Assembly: GCA_945877805.1 (NCBI GenBank) | Contig: CAMCSM010000013.1 | Coordinates: 1 to 43,525 of the forward strand | Length of the DNA stretch: 43,525 bases | Direction of reading: 5' to 3' | Source: Methylacidiphilum caldifontis | GTDB lineage: Bacteria; Verrucomicrobiota; Verrucomicrobiia; Methylacidiphilales; CAMAQI01 | Program-made: the position numbers and the translations under genes | Shown here: piece after piece, positions 25,189-33,700 of the stretch | Position numbering within the stretch: position 1 is the first letter of the stretch | Layout: each line of letters begins with the position of its first letter | The notes under the pieces: generated by a model | What the model saw: the letters and a program-made list of their open reading frames with translations, nothing else | Told to the model about the DNA's origin: nothing | The model's database searches: none

Positions 25189-27084
25189 ATGCAAAAAAGA
25201 GACTCCCTCTTATTCCTTCCCGTGGCATTGCTTTTCATCGTTCAGACCTTCGCTCAAACATGGGACGGGGGAACAGGGAACGCAAATTGGGGAACCAAGA
25301 ATAATTGGAGTCCAAACGTCGCACCAATCTCCTCTTCAACGACAGCGATTCTCTTTACAGGAGGGAGTCGACCGGCAACCAATCAGAACATCTCCAATAA
25401 TTTTCAAGTCAACTCGATCACTTTTGGCTCTGGGATGACCACCAATTTTTCGATCTCCGGAAACTCATTTAATCTTACCGGAACAAATCCTTCGATTATT
25501 CAAAACTCCTCTTTTACCGGCTCGATCAGTAATAATCTTACCCTCAGTAGCACTGTCACCTTAGGGGGAACAGGAACAGGAACACTGACTCTCTCTGGGG
25601 TTCTTTCGGGAGCCGGAGGAATCACTGAAGCTGGTATCAATCAGACCGTTCTTTCTGGAAACAACACCTACACGGGGGTCACCACAATCTCCAGCGGAAC
25701 GCTTCAAGCCAATAGTAATAACGCCCTAGGCTCCACTACCGGAGGAACCACAGTTCAAAGCGGCGGCACCCTACTCATTAACAGCGGGGTCTCCCTCCAA
25801 GATAATGAGACAATCACTCTCTCCGGAACAGGGGCTTCTTCTCAAGGCGCCCTTGCCAACACTGGAGGAAGCGCGGCGGTCAATGGAAACATCCTCCTCG
25901 CAGCGAATGCGACAATCAACTCCACAGCGGGAACCTTTACTCTTGGAAATAACTCCTCAACAGACACGCTCGCCCTCAATGCCTTTAACCTCACGCTCTC
26001 CGGTTCCGGGGATACTTTCATCAATTCAAATCTCACAGGAACAGGAAATCTGATCAAAAGCGGTACGGGAACCGCAACTCTTTACGGTGATAACAACACC
26101 TTTACAGGAACAACCGCAATTACTGATGGCAAGCTCATCGTCGATACCATTACGGGCAATAACACAGGACTTTTAGGAAATGTCACGGTCGGGGATGGAG
26201 TCGGTGCCGCCAATTCAGCAATCCTCCAAAACGGAGAAAACGCCACTCCAACAGCCAGTAATGTGATTGTCGATACCGTCGCCGTGACGATCAATAGTGA
26301 TGGCGTTTGGAATCTCAATAAACAGACAGAAACCGTGGGGTCTGTCGCTGGAGCGGGAAATATTCAACTGGGAACGGGAGGGGCACTGACCACGGGAGGG
26401 AATAACGCCTCAACAACGCTCTCGGGTGTCATTTCAGGAGCCGGTTCCGTGACAAAAACAGGAACCGGGATAATGAATCTTTCCGGAGCGAATACCTTTA
26501 CCGGAGCAACGACGGTCTCCGGAGGAACACTCAATGCCTCCGTGACGAATGCCCTCGGTTCAACCGCCTCTCTCACCATCAATGCCGGAAGTACTCTTTT
26601 ACTCAGTGGCACCGGAGTCTCCGATCGAATTAATAACGCCGCGACGGTCAATCTCAACGGAGGAACTCTCTCCGCCTCAGGAACGATTTCGGAAACAATG
26701 GGAGCCCTCACTCTCTCAGCGAATTCAACGATCGATTTAGGAACTGGATCAGGGACGATTACTTTTGCCTCGATCAATCGTATTGCTAGCTCTGTTCTCA
26801 CGGTAAATAACTGGACCTCAGGCGGAACGGATCGACTCTACTTCACCAGCACCAGCGGACTCACTCCTGCCTTTCTGGCTCAAATTCAGTTTTCAGGCTA
26901 TGGAGTCGGCGCGACGATCATCGGCAACGAGCTCGTTCCCCTCTCCAGTGCGATTCCGGAATCGGATAATATCCTCGCTGGAGTCCTCCTTCTGCTTCTG
27001 ATTGCCGGCTTCGAATTTCGTCGGCAGCAAAAACTGAAAATGCTTAAATTAAAAGAAGCGCCGGTGTCTCAATCAAGCGTTTAA
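25189..27084 (+). CDS. Surface protein with autotransporter-associated (PATR) beta-strand repeats and PEP-CTERM-like tail
   Basis: 631 residues. A signal peptide (residues 1-24, ending AQT) precedes TWDGGTGNANWGTKNNW, the usual opening of this family. At least three PATR-type repeats follow: AGINQTVLSGNNTYTGVTTI, KSGTGTATLYGDNNTFTGTT and KTGTGIMNLSGANTFTGATT, each continuing with a G(T/K)L strand. A beta-helix is expected. The C-terminus has IPESDN, a hydrophobic stretch (ILAGVLLLLLIAGFEF) and RR, a PEP-CTERM-like sorting signal; no autotransporter beta-barrel is present. It is therefore likely exported and anchored. Its last 41 bp overlap the end of the E2 gene. Confidence 0.82.
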   Translation: MQKRDSLLFLPVALLFIVQTFAQTWDGGTGNANWGTKNNWSPNVAPISSSTTAILFTGGSRPATNQNISNNFQVNSITFGSGMTTNFSISGNSFNLTGTNPSIIQNSSFTGSISNNLTLSSTVTLGGTGTGTLTLSGVLSGAGGITEAGINQTVLSGNNTYTGVTTISSGTLQANSNNALGSTTGGTTVQSGGTLLINSGVSLQDNETITLSGTGASSQGALANTGGSAAVNGNILLAANATINSTAGTFTLGNNSSTDTLALNAFNLTLSGSGDTFINSNLTGTGNLIKSGTGTATLYGDNNTFTGTTAITDGKLIVDTITGNNTGLLGNVTVGDGVGAANSAILQNGENATPTASNVIVDTVAVTINSDGVWNLNKQTETVGSVAGAGNIQLGTGGALTTGGNNASTTLSGVISGAGSVTKTGTGIMNLSGANTFTGATTVSGGTLNASVTNALGSTASLTINAGSTLLLSGTGVSDRINNAATVNLNGGTLSASGTISETMGALTLSANSTIDLGTGSGTITFASINRIASSVLTVNNWTSGGTDRLYFTSTSGLTPAFLAQIQFSGYGVGATIIGNELVPLSSAIPESDNILAGVLLLLLIAGFEFRRQQKLKMLKLKEAPVSQSSV

Positions 27085-28306
27085 GTTCGCTCAAGAACTC
27101 CGAGGCCACCGCACCATCAATCGCACGGTGATCACAGGAAAGAGTCAAACTCATCCGTTGCCCAATCACGATCTGATTAAGCTTATTCACCACCGGTTTT
27201 TTAACCGTTGCCCCAACGGCCAAAATCGCCGCCTGCGGAGGATTCACAATCGCTTGAAATCGGTCGATGCCATACATTCCCAGATTGGAAACGGTGATTG
27301 TTCCCGTGGTATACTCCTCAGGCTTTAGCTTTCCTTCACGAGCACGAGCCGCCAACGATTTGACCTCATCGGCAATTTGTTTTAAATTTTTATTTTGAGC
27401 CTCTTGAATCACAGGCGTAATTAACCCATTCGGAATCGCCACCGCAAAGGCAAGCGCCACATTTCCAAATTGTCGAATCGTATCCCCCTCAAAAGAGGAG
27501 TTCACCGCCGGAACTTTTCGAAGAGCCTCGGCAACGGCCTTAAGAATAAAATCGTTCGGACTCAACTTGACTGGATTCGGTAACTTTTCAAAAGCCTTAT
27601 TCAAATTCGCTCGAGTCTCCAGCATCGCCTCAACATCGACCTCCACCTCTAAATAAAAATGGGGGATCTGCGACTTACTCTCTTGAAGACGTCGAGCGAT
27701 CGTCTGCCGCATATTACTTAACGAAATACGTTCATCTTTTGCAATCGGCCCCGAAGGATAAATCCCCCAACCCCCGGCTCCTCCCCCTGAGTTTTTAGAG
27801 GCTAGCACATCCCGTTTAACGACTCGTCCACCAGGTCCCGTGCCATTGATATAAGCAACGGAAAGTCCCATCTCCGTTGCAATCTTCTTTGCTAAAGGAG
27901 AGGCTTTGACTCTTCCGTTGGCCTTCGAAACCGAGGAGGAACCTGAAACAGGAAGCGGCGCCTTCGCAATTGCAGGTGCAGAAGCGACCGGAGCAACCGC
28001 AACAGAGGTAACGACTGGGGCAGCAACAGGAGCTTTCGCTGCAAAAACAGAGTAATCGATCACTTCATCCTTAGCCCCTAAAACCGCCATCACCGTATTC
28101 ACGGCGACCTTTGTTCCCGGTCCACAAAAAATCTTTTTCATCACCCCAGAGTCGAACGACTCCATCTCAAGAACCGCTTTATCCGTTTCAACCTCAGCAA
28201 TCATCTCCCCTGATTTGACCTCATCCCCCTCTTTCTTAAACCACTTCACAAGAGTCCCCTCAGTCATCGACGGGCTCAATGCCGGCATTAAAATTTCTTT
28301 TGCCAT
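27044..28306 (-). CDS. Pyruvate dehydrogenase E2, dihydrolipoamide acetyltransferase
   Basis: 420 residues. One lipoyl domain at the N-terminus has the lipoylated lysine in EVETDKAVLEMES (K43). An Ala/Pro/Val-rich linker leads to a peripheral-subunit-binding domain (VKASPLAKKIATEMGLSVAY, then GTGPGGRVVKRDVLA). The catalytic domain ends in SCDHRAIDGAVASEFL, giving the catalytic His393 and Asp397 (usually DHRVVDGA). It transfers the acetyl group to CoA in the pyruvate dehydrogenase complex. It follows the E1beta and E1alpha genes in the same minus-strand operon; the E3 gene is not in the window. Confidence 0.9.
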   Translation of the reverse strand: MAKEILMPALSPSMTEGTLVKWFKKEGDEVKSGEMIAEVETDKAVLEMESFDSGVMKKIFCGPGTKVAVNTVMAVLGAKDEVIDYSVFAAKAPVAAPVVTSVAVAPVASAPAIAKAPLPVSGSSSVSKANGRVKASPLAKKIATEMGLSVAYINGTGPGGRVVKRDVLASKNSGGGAGGWGIYPSGPIAKDERISLSNMRQTIARRLQESKSQIPHFYLEVEVDVEAMLETRANLNKAFEKLPNPVKLSPNDFILKAVAEALRKVPAVNSSFEGDTIRQFGNVALAFAVAIPNGLITPVIQEAQNKNLKQIADEVKSLAARAREGKLKPEEYTTGTITVSNLGMYGIDRFQAIVNPPQAAILAVGATVKKPVVNKLNQIVIGQRMSLTLSCDHRAIDGAVASEFLSELKRLIETPALLLI

Positions 28307-28345
28307 AAATTATCTTTTTTTTACTAAAATTAAATCGTTTAAAAA

Positions 28346-29320
28346 TTAAGCGAGCGACTCCCGAACCGCTTCAATGATTCGCATTTCACTCGGCATCACC
28401 TCATCCTCAAGAAAACTGTTGTACGGCTGAGGAACATCCAAGCCGGTCACACGGATCACAGGAGAATCGAGTTCATCAAACAACTCGCGCTGAACTTGAT
28501 AGGCGACTTGAGCCCCCCATCCACAAAACGGTTTATTTTCCTCAACAATCACAAGACGATTCGTCTTCGAAACCGATTCCGCAATCGTTTCAAAATCAAG
28601 CGGCTTAATCGTACGAAGATCGACCACCTCCGCATGAATCCCTTCCGCAGCCAACTTCTCCGCAGCCGCTAGGGCGATATGCGTTGAAAGACTATTCGCA
28701 ACCAAAGTGATATCCCCTCCCTCACGGCGAATCTTGGCTTTTCCGATCGGAACTAAGATATCCCCCTCGGGAACCTCCCCTTTAAATCCGTAAAGCTTTT
28801 CATTCTCCAAAAAACAGACTGGATTATTACTCCGAATGGCACTCTTCAAAAGTCCCTTGGCATCATCAGGAAAGGCAGGGGAAATAACGGTAAGAGCCGG
28901 AACCCCGGCATACCAATTTTCCGGAGTATGCGAGTGAGTCGCCCCAACGCGTAGCCCCCCCCCGGAACAACCACGAAAAACAATCGGAACTGAAAACTGA
29001 CCTCCTGACATGTAACGAATCTGACCGGCATTATTGACGATCTGATCAAAGGTCACCAAAGAGAAACTCCAAGTCATGAACTCAACAATCGGACGAAGAC
29101 CATGCATCGCCGCCCCAATTCCAAGACCGGTAAAGCCACATTCACTAATCGGCGTATCAATAACACGCTTCGGCCCAAATTTCTTCAGAAGTCCCTCTGA
29201 AACTTTATAAGCTCCATTATATTCTGCGACCTCCTCCCCCATCAGGAAAACACGGTCATCCCGTTCCATCTCCTCCGCCATCGCTTGATTCAACGCTTCT
29301 CGATATAATATTTCAGGCAT
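28346..29320 (-). CDS. Pyruvate dehydrogenase E1 component, beta subunit
   Basis: 324 residues, the normal length. It begins EILYREALNQAMAEEMERDD, continues VFLMGEEVAEYNGAYKVSEG and has DTPISECGFTGLGIGAAMHG with RPIVEFMTWSF, all family signatures of the 2-oxoacid dehydrogenase E1 beta subunit. The C-terminal transketolase domain includes VVDLRTIKPLDFETI. With E1alpha it forms the thiamine-diphosphate enzyme that decarboxylates pyruvate. It is 23 bp downstream of the E1alpha gene and 39 bp upstream of E2. The ATG at 29318-29320 lacks a clear Shine-Dalgarno. Confidence 0.93.
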   Translation of the reverse strand: MPEILYREALNQAMAEEMERDDRVFLMGEEVAEYNGAYKVSEGLLKKFGPKRVIDTPISECGFTGLGIGAAMHGLRPIVEFMTWSFSLVTFDQIVNNAGQIRYMSGGQFSVPIVFRGCSGGGLRVGATHSHTPENWYAGVPALTVISPAFPDDAKGLLKSAIRSNNPVCFLENEKLYGFKGEVPEGDILVPIGKAKIRREGGDITLVANSLSTHIALAAAEKLAAEGIHAEVVDLRTIKPLDFETIAESVSKTNRLVIVEENKPFCGWGAQVAYQVQRELFDELDSPVIRVTGLDVPQPYNSFLEDEVMPSEMRIIEAVRESLA

Positions 29321-29343
29321 ATAAAAACTCAGTTTAATTCAAA

Positions 29344-30414
29344 TTAACGGTGAAAACGGCCACGATGTTCGAGAGGAGGAATCTGATCCTCGGGAGTAAA
29401 GATATCTTCCCAAAGCGTTTCAAGTTCCGGTTCAGGACTCTTTTCAGCAAAATCGTATGCCTCTTGTGAAATTTTTTGAGCCTCAGCATCCAATTGATCA
29501 AAGGTCGGATTATCCATGATCCCCTCCTCCATCAAGCGAGAGCGATAGGTCAAAATCGGATCATGTTGCTTATGTTTTTCGATCTCCTCTTTGGTTCGAT
29601 AACTTCCAGGATCGGACATCGAATGACCGCGATAGCGATAAGTCTTAATCTCCATCAATGTGGGCTGACTCTCCGTACGAGCCAGATGCACCGCTTCCGC
29701 AGTCTTCGCACGAACATCATCGACATCCATTCCATCCGCCACAATCCCCGCCATATCGTAGGCTTGGGCGCGATTCACGAGCGGGAGACCGGCTGAAGAG
29801 CGGGCGAGACTTGTTCCCATCGACCACTCGTTATTCTCGATAATATAAATAATCGGCAATTTCCAAAGAGCGGCCAAATTTAAAGACTCATGAAACGGTC
29901 CTTGATTCACGGCACCATCCCCAAGATAACAAAGAGTGACCCCACCATCTCCTTTGTATTTTTGAGAAAAAGCGATTCCCAAACCGAGCGGAGTCTGTCC
30001 TCCAACGATTCCGTGACCACCGTAAAAATGTTTCTTCGCATCAAAGAAGTGCATCGATCCCCCTTTTCCACGCGAGCATCCTGTCGCCTTCCCAAACAGC
30101 TCTGCCATACAGGCCTGAGGACACATCCCACGAGCGAGCCCGTGACCGTGATCCCGATAGGCCGTAATCACTCCATCATGCGGATTTAAAACCGAGATCG
30201 TTCCGACCGCAAGCGCCTCTTGTCCGATATAAAGATGACAAAAACCTTTAATCTTTTTTTGCGTCGCCGCTTGAGCCGCTTTCTCTTCAAATCGACGAAT
30301 TAAAAGCATCTGCTTTAAAAGATCCAAACGATCCCCTGGACTCTGCTGTGGAAGCAGCTTCGTGGAACCTTCATTAAACGAACTCTTTTTTTGGCTAGTT
30401 TTAGTCGTCGGCAT
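29344..30414 (-). CDS. pdhA: Pyruvate dehydrogenase E1 component, alpha subunit
   Basis: 356 residues from ATG 30412-30414 (MPTTKTSQ). The thiamine-diphosphate motif is present as YLGDGAVNQGPFHESLN through IIYIIENNEW, and the phosphorylation-loop region reads KTYRYRGHSMSDPGSYRT. GHGIVGGQTPLGLGIAF is also typical. The open frame extends to a TTG at 30483, but residues before MPTTK do not look like the family. The best Shine-Dalgarno (AAGGAG) serves an ATG at 30429-30431 that is out of frame and opens a nine-codon reading frame, so translation may be coupled through it. First gene of the E1alpha-E1beta-E2 operon. Confidence 0.9.
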   Translation of the reverse strand: MPTTKTSQKKSSFNEGSTKLLPQQSPGDRLDLLKQMLLIRRFEEKAAQAATQKKIKGFCHLYIGQEALAVGTISVLNPHDGVITAYRDHGHGLARGMCPQACMAELFGKATGCSRGKGGSMHFFDAKKHFYGGHGIVGGQTPLGLGIAFSQKYKGDGGVTLCYLGDGAVNQGPFHESLNLAALWKLPIIYIIENNEWSMGTSLARSSAGLPLVNRAQAYDMAGIVADGMDVDDVRAKTAEAVHLARTESQPTLMEIKTYRYRGHSMSDPGSYRTKEEIEKHKQHDPILTYRSRLMEEGIMDNPTFDQLDAEAQKISQEAYDFAEKSPEPELETLWEDIFTPEDQIPPLEHRGRFHR

Positions 30415-30582
30415 AAGAGGAATTCTGCATAACTGAAATCTCCTTGTAAAGTGTTCGTTGAAATAAAACCGCTTTTTTTTCAATTTTCCGCTGCATTCCG
30501 TAGATTTTTACCGAATTCTAACGATCCAGAGCATCGATCGAATTTATTCAGTTGATTGAAAAGGAATCTCAGACCATATTTT

Positions 30583-30663
30583 CATAAATCGGTCAAAGAC
30601 CGAAACTAAGGATATCTCCTCACTAAAAACATTCTCGACCCCATTTCAGTCGCATTGAATTCC
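30583..30663 (+). repeat. 81-bp conserved noncoding element, copy 1
   Basis: It begins CATAAATCGGTCAAAGACCG, contains the six-pair hairpin TCGGTC-AAA-GACCGA, then AAGGATATCTCCTCA, and ends CATTGAATTCC. It aligns without gaps to 36738-36818, with about nine mismatches by eye. It ends five bases before the ATG of the small membrane protein. Orientation is given relative to that gene. Confidence 0.85.
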
Positions 30664-30668
30664 GATTT

Positions 30669-31070
30669 ATGAATTTTAAAAATACAATCTCATTTGTTTT
30701 TTCCTTTTTGGGCTTAACGAACGCCAAAAACAGCACCAAGATCTCACCCAACAGGTATCTCCAGCCGTGGCACCAAAAAATGAATTGGGCTCTCATTTTT
30801 GGAGTTACCGTCGCCCTGCTCTTAAACGGTTATGCGATCCTTTGGATGATGAAACAACCCCTTCCTCCATTCCTTTATCAGCTCGCCGACAATATGAACG
30901 GTCTCTTCAAACCGATCCCCACCCCCTGCCCCCCTTTTGAATCCACCGTAATTAAAAATAGTTCCGGTAAAATCATTGAGAAACAATTCGTCGTCCCCAC
31001 CTTTCTTGTCCCCCACAATCGACTCCCCTTCCCCGTCAAAAAAGAAAATCAAAATCCACCCCCTCCCTAG
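30669..31070 (+). CDS. Small single-pass membrane protein of unknown function
   Basis: 133 residues. A basic N-terminal part of about 40 residues precedes one membrane segment (about 40-60, WALIFGVTVALLLNGYAILW), followed by a proline-rich extracytoplasmic tail (PPFLYQLADNMNGLFKPIPT, then a PPPP end). I do not recognise the family. The ATG follows the conserved 81-bp element directly; no Shine-Dalgarno is visible. It could be a false prediction, but the hydrophobic pattern is coherent. Confidence 0.45.
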   Translation: MNFKNTISFVFSFLGLTNAKNSTKISPNRYLQPWHQKMNWALIFGVTVALLLNGYAILWMMKQPLPPFLYQLADNMNGLFKPIPTPCPPFESTVIKNSSGKIIEKQFVVPTFLVPHNRLPFPVKKENQNPPPP

Positions 31071-31129
31071 TGTAGTGCGTCACACGCTCTGTATTGTTTT
31101 ACCCACTCTTTTCCCTTTGAAGGGGAATA

Positions 31130-31269
31130 AAGAACTCTCTTAGGAATGCAAAAAAGCAGCCCCGACAAAAATCGGGATGCGAGGACTTGAATTTAAAACA
31201 AAATCTTCACTTTCCTGCCTCCATGCCTTCCTAAGAGAGATTGAATTTCATTGGATCTTGGAAGGAACC
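31130..31269. repeat. Inverted-repeat region upstream of dapA, relative of the 19.56-kb hairpin
   Basis: CTCTCTTAGGAA (about 31135-31146) and TTCCTAAGAGAG (about 31228-31239) form an outer stem. Inside is CCCGACAAAAATCGGG. The right arm, TTTCCTGCCTCCATGCCTTC followed by CTAAGAGA, is a diverged copy of the arm at 19591-19615. GGAAGGAACC lies at 31260-31269, as also at 20427-20436 and (inverted) 17945-17954. Confidence 0.65.
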
Positions 31270-31319
31270 CCTTTTTATCTTCTTGCTCCTTTTCGTATCC
31301 TTTTTAGAAAGGAGGGATA

Positions 31320-32195
31320 ATGAAACGCTTTCAAGGAGTTATCACCGCACTCGTCACCCCATTCCTCAATGGAGAGATTGACGAAAAGGCCTTTATTCAA
31401 CTCATCGAATCCCAGATCGCCAATGGAATTCAAGGGATCGTCCCTGTCGGAACGACGGGAGAATCGCCCACTCTTTCCAACGAAGAGCATCTCCGCGTGA
31501 TCGAGCTCGCCGTTCAAACCGCCAAAGGCCGTATTCCGGTCATCGCCGGAACCGGAAGCAACAGCACTCAAGAGGCAATTGACTTAACTCAAGCCGCTGA
31601 AAAATTGGGAGCGAATGGAGCTCTCCTTGTTGCCCCTTACTACAACCGCCCTACCCAAGCAGGCCTCCTCGCTCATTTTAGCGAGATCGCCAACGCAACT
31701 AAGCTCCCTCTCATTCTCTACAGTATCCCCGGTCGCTGTGGCGTTGAAGTCGCCGTTGAAACAGTCGCTCAACTCGCGAAAATGCACCCCAATATCGTCG
31801 CTATTAAAGAGGCGGGAGGACAATCGGACCGTGTCAGTCAACTCCGTCAGTTACTCCCGGAATCTTTCGATATCCTTTGTGGCGATGACTCTCTTTTCCT
31901 CTCCTTCATGGCGGTAGGAGCGGTTGGCGTGATTAGTGTTGCCTCGCACATCGTCCCAAAAGAGATCATCCAAATGATGCTCACCTTCCAATCCGGAAAA
32001 ATCGCCGAAGCGGAAAAAATGCACCGCGCCCTTTATCCAATCTTCAAAGATCTCTTTATCGAAAGCAACCCCGCCCCTGTAAAGGCTGCCCTCGCCCGAA
32101 AGGGACTCATGAGCTCTGAGGTGCGTCTCCCCTTGGTCCCTCTTCAACCGGAAAATCAAGACAAGCTCTTTAAATCCCTTGATCGATTGCAATAA
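31320..32195 (+). CDS. dapA: 4-hydroxy-tetrahydrodipicolinate synthase
   Basis: 291 residues, the standard length. It condenses pyruvate with aspartate semialdehyde in lysine and diaminopimelate synthesis. Schiff-base lysine is K163 in NIVAIKEAGG; the triad residues are T46 in VGTTGESPT and Y134 in LYSIPGR, with R139 contacting substrate. YNRPTQAGLLAHF is also typical. A strong Shine-Dalgarno (AAGGAGGGATA) precedes ATG 31320. It is followed, after 37 bp, by the DUF1501 gene, which seems functionally unrelated. Confidence 0.94.
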   Translation: MKRFQGVITALVTPFLNGEIDEKAFIQLIESQIANGIQGIVPVGTTGESPTLSNEEHLRVIELAVQTAKGRIPVIAGTGSNSTQEAIDLTQAAEKLGANGALLVAPYYNRPTQAGLLAHFSEIANATKLPLILYSIPGRCGVEVAVETVAQLAKMHPNIVAIKEAGGQSDRVSQLRQLLPESFDILCGDDSLFLSFMAVGAVGVISVASHIVPKEIIQMMLTFQSGKIAEAEKMHRALYPIFKDLFIESNPAPVKAALARKGLMSSEVRLPLVPLQPENQDKLFKSLDRLQ

Positions 32196-32232
32196 TCGCA
32201 ACTTTGATTAAAAGTCGGGGTTTATTCAGTTA

Positions 32233-33680
32233 ATGAACGATGACTCCTTTCCAATCTGCTCCGATCAACATCAGAAAGAGCATTCCTTGAGTCTGGAGGA
32301 TTTAATCCTCAATCGGCGGGATTTTTTGATCCGCTCGGGGATGGGAATGGGAGCCTTGACTCTTTCCTCAATTTTTGGGATCGATCTTTTTCCTGAAGCC
32401 AACGCCGCAGAAGCCCCCTCTTTGAGGACGGGGAGCTCTCTATTGAGCCCCAAGAGTCCTCATTTTCCAGCGAAGGCAAAAGCGGTGATTCATATTTTTG
32501 CTGCGGGAGGCCCCTCGCAGGTTGATACCTTTGATCCTAAACCGATCCTTAAAAAATACGAGGGGCAAAGCCTTCCCGGAATGAGTGGGGTGGCTTTTCC
32601 CTCTCCCTTTGAGTTTAAAAAATATGGAAAATCGGGGATTGAGGTCAGTGATGTTTTTTCGAAACTCGGAGAGTGCGTTGATGAAATGGCGATTATTCGA
32701 TCGATGTGGACTGATGTCCCTGCGCATGATGTTGCGGCGCGGATGATGAATACGGGGTCGTTGCAGCTTCCTAAGCCAAGTATGGGCTCTTGGGTTCTTT
32801 ATGGGCTGGGAACTGAAAATCAAAATATGCCTGGGTTTATCTCCCTTGGTGGGGAGCCAGAATGGCGCGCCGCCAATTTTTTGCCGAGTCCCTATCAGGG
32901 CTGTAATGTCAATTTCTCCGCAAATACAAAAGCCAATGAAGTGATTAAAAACATCAAAAGTTCATTTGCCACTTCTGAAGTTCAGCGGCAACAGATTGAT
33001 TTTGCAAAAAAAATGAATGAATTTAGATCTCAATCCTCTAAGGCACATGACCCTCAGATGGAGTCGCGGATTGAATCTTTTGAAATGGCTTTTAAAATGC
33101 AAACCGAGGCGACGGATGCTTTTGATCTTTCGAAAGAACCGGAAAATATTCGCAAGCTTTACGGAGAGACCGATATGGGTGCGAAACTATTGGCGGCTCG
33201 AAGATTAGTCGAGCGAGGGGTACGCTTTATTCAAGTGAATGCCGGAGGATGGGATCATCACAATGACCTTCATAAAAACCTTCCAGAGTCGGCCAATAAG
33301 ATTGATCAAGCAGCGGCCGCCCTGATTCAAGACCTCAAGCAACGAGGCATGCTCGATTCTACTTTAGTCATCTGGGGTGAGAATTTGGACGGACGGTGGT
33401 CATGGATCGAAACGGCAATCCGATCCCCGGTCGCGATCATAACGGGAAGGCATTTTGCACCTGGATGGCAGGAGGAGGGATTAAGGGAGGAACGGTTTAC
33501 GGAGCGACGGATGAATTTGGCGCAGCCTCCATAACAGATAAAGTTCATGTGCACGATCTTCACGCGACAATTCTCCATCTGCTTGGGTTTGATCATACAA
33601 AATTAACCAATCGCTATAATGGAAGGGACTTTCGACTCACGGATAACTACGGAAAGGTCGTTCAAAAGGTTCTGGCCTAG
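32233..33680 (+). pseudogene. DUF1501 Tat-exported protein, interrupted by a 1-base frameshift
   Basis: The first part (433-residue frame to 33534) has a twin-arginine signal, LNRRDFLIRSGMGMGALTLS (R28-R29), then IHIFAAGGPSQVDTFDPKP and GGWDHHNDLHKNLPESANKI, the DUF1501 hallmarks. After DSTLVIWG the family motif WGGEFGRT is lost; the correct residues ([20 protein letters not shown]) resume in the +1 frame and run to a TAA at 33680. Adding one G near 33379 restores [11 protein letters not shown], so this is a single-base deletion or a sequencing error. DUF1501 proteins are sulfatase/alkaline-phosphatase-like and usually paired with DUF1549/DUF1553 genes, as here. Confidence 0.85.
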
Positions 33681-33700
33681 AAGATTGTTCAAGGGAGCCC

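Noticed and set aside
26364-26801. Antisense frames in the PATR-repeat gene
   Set aside because: They arise from the low-complexity repeat composition and have no recognisable content.
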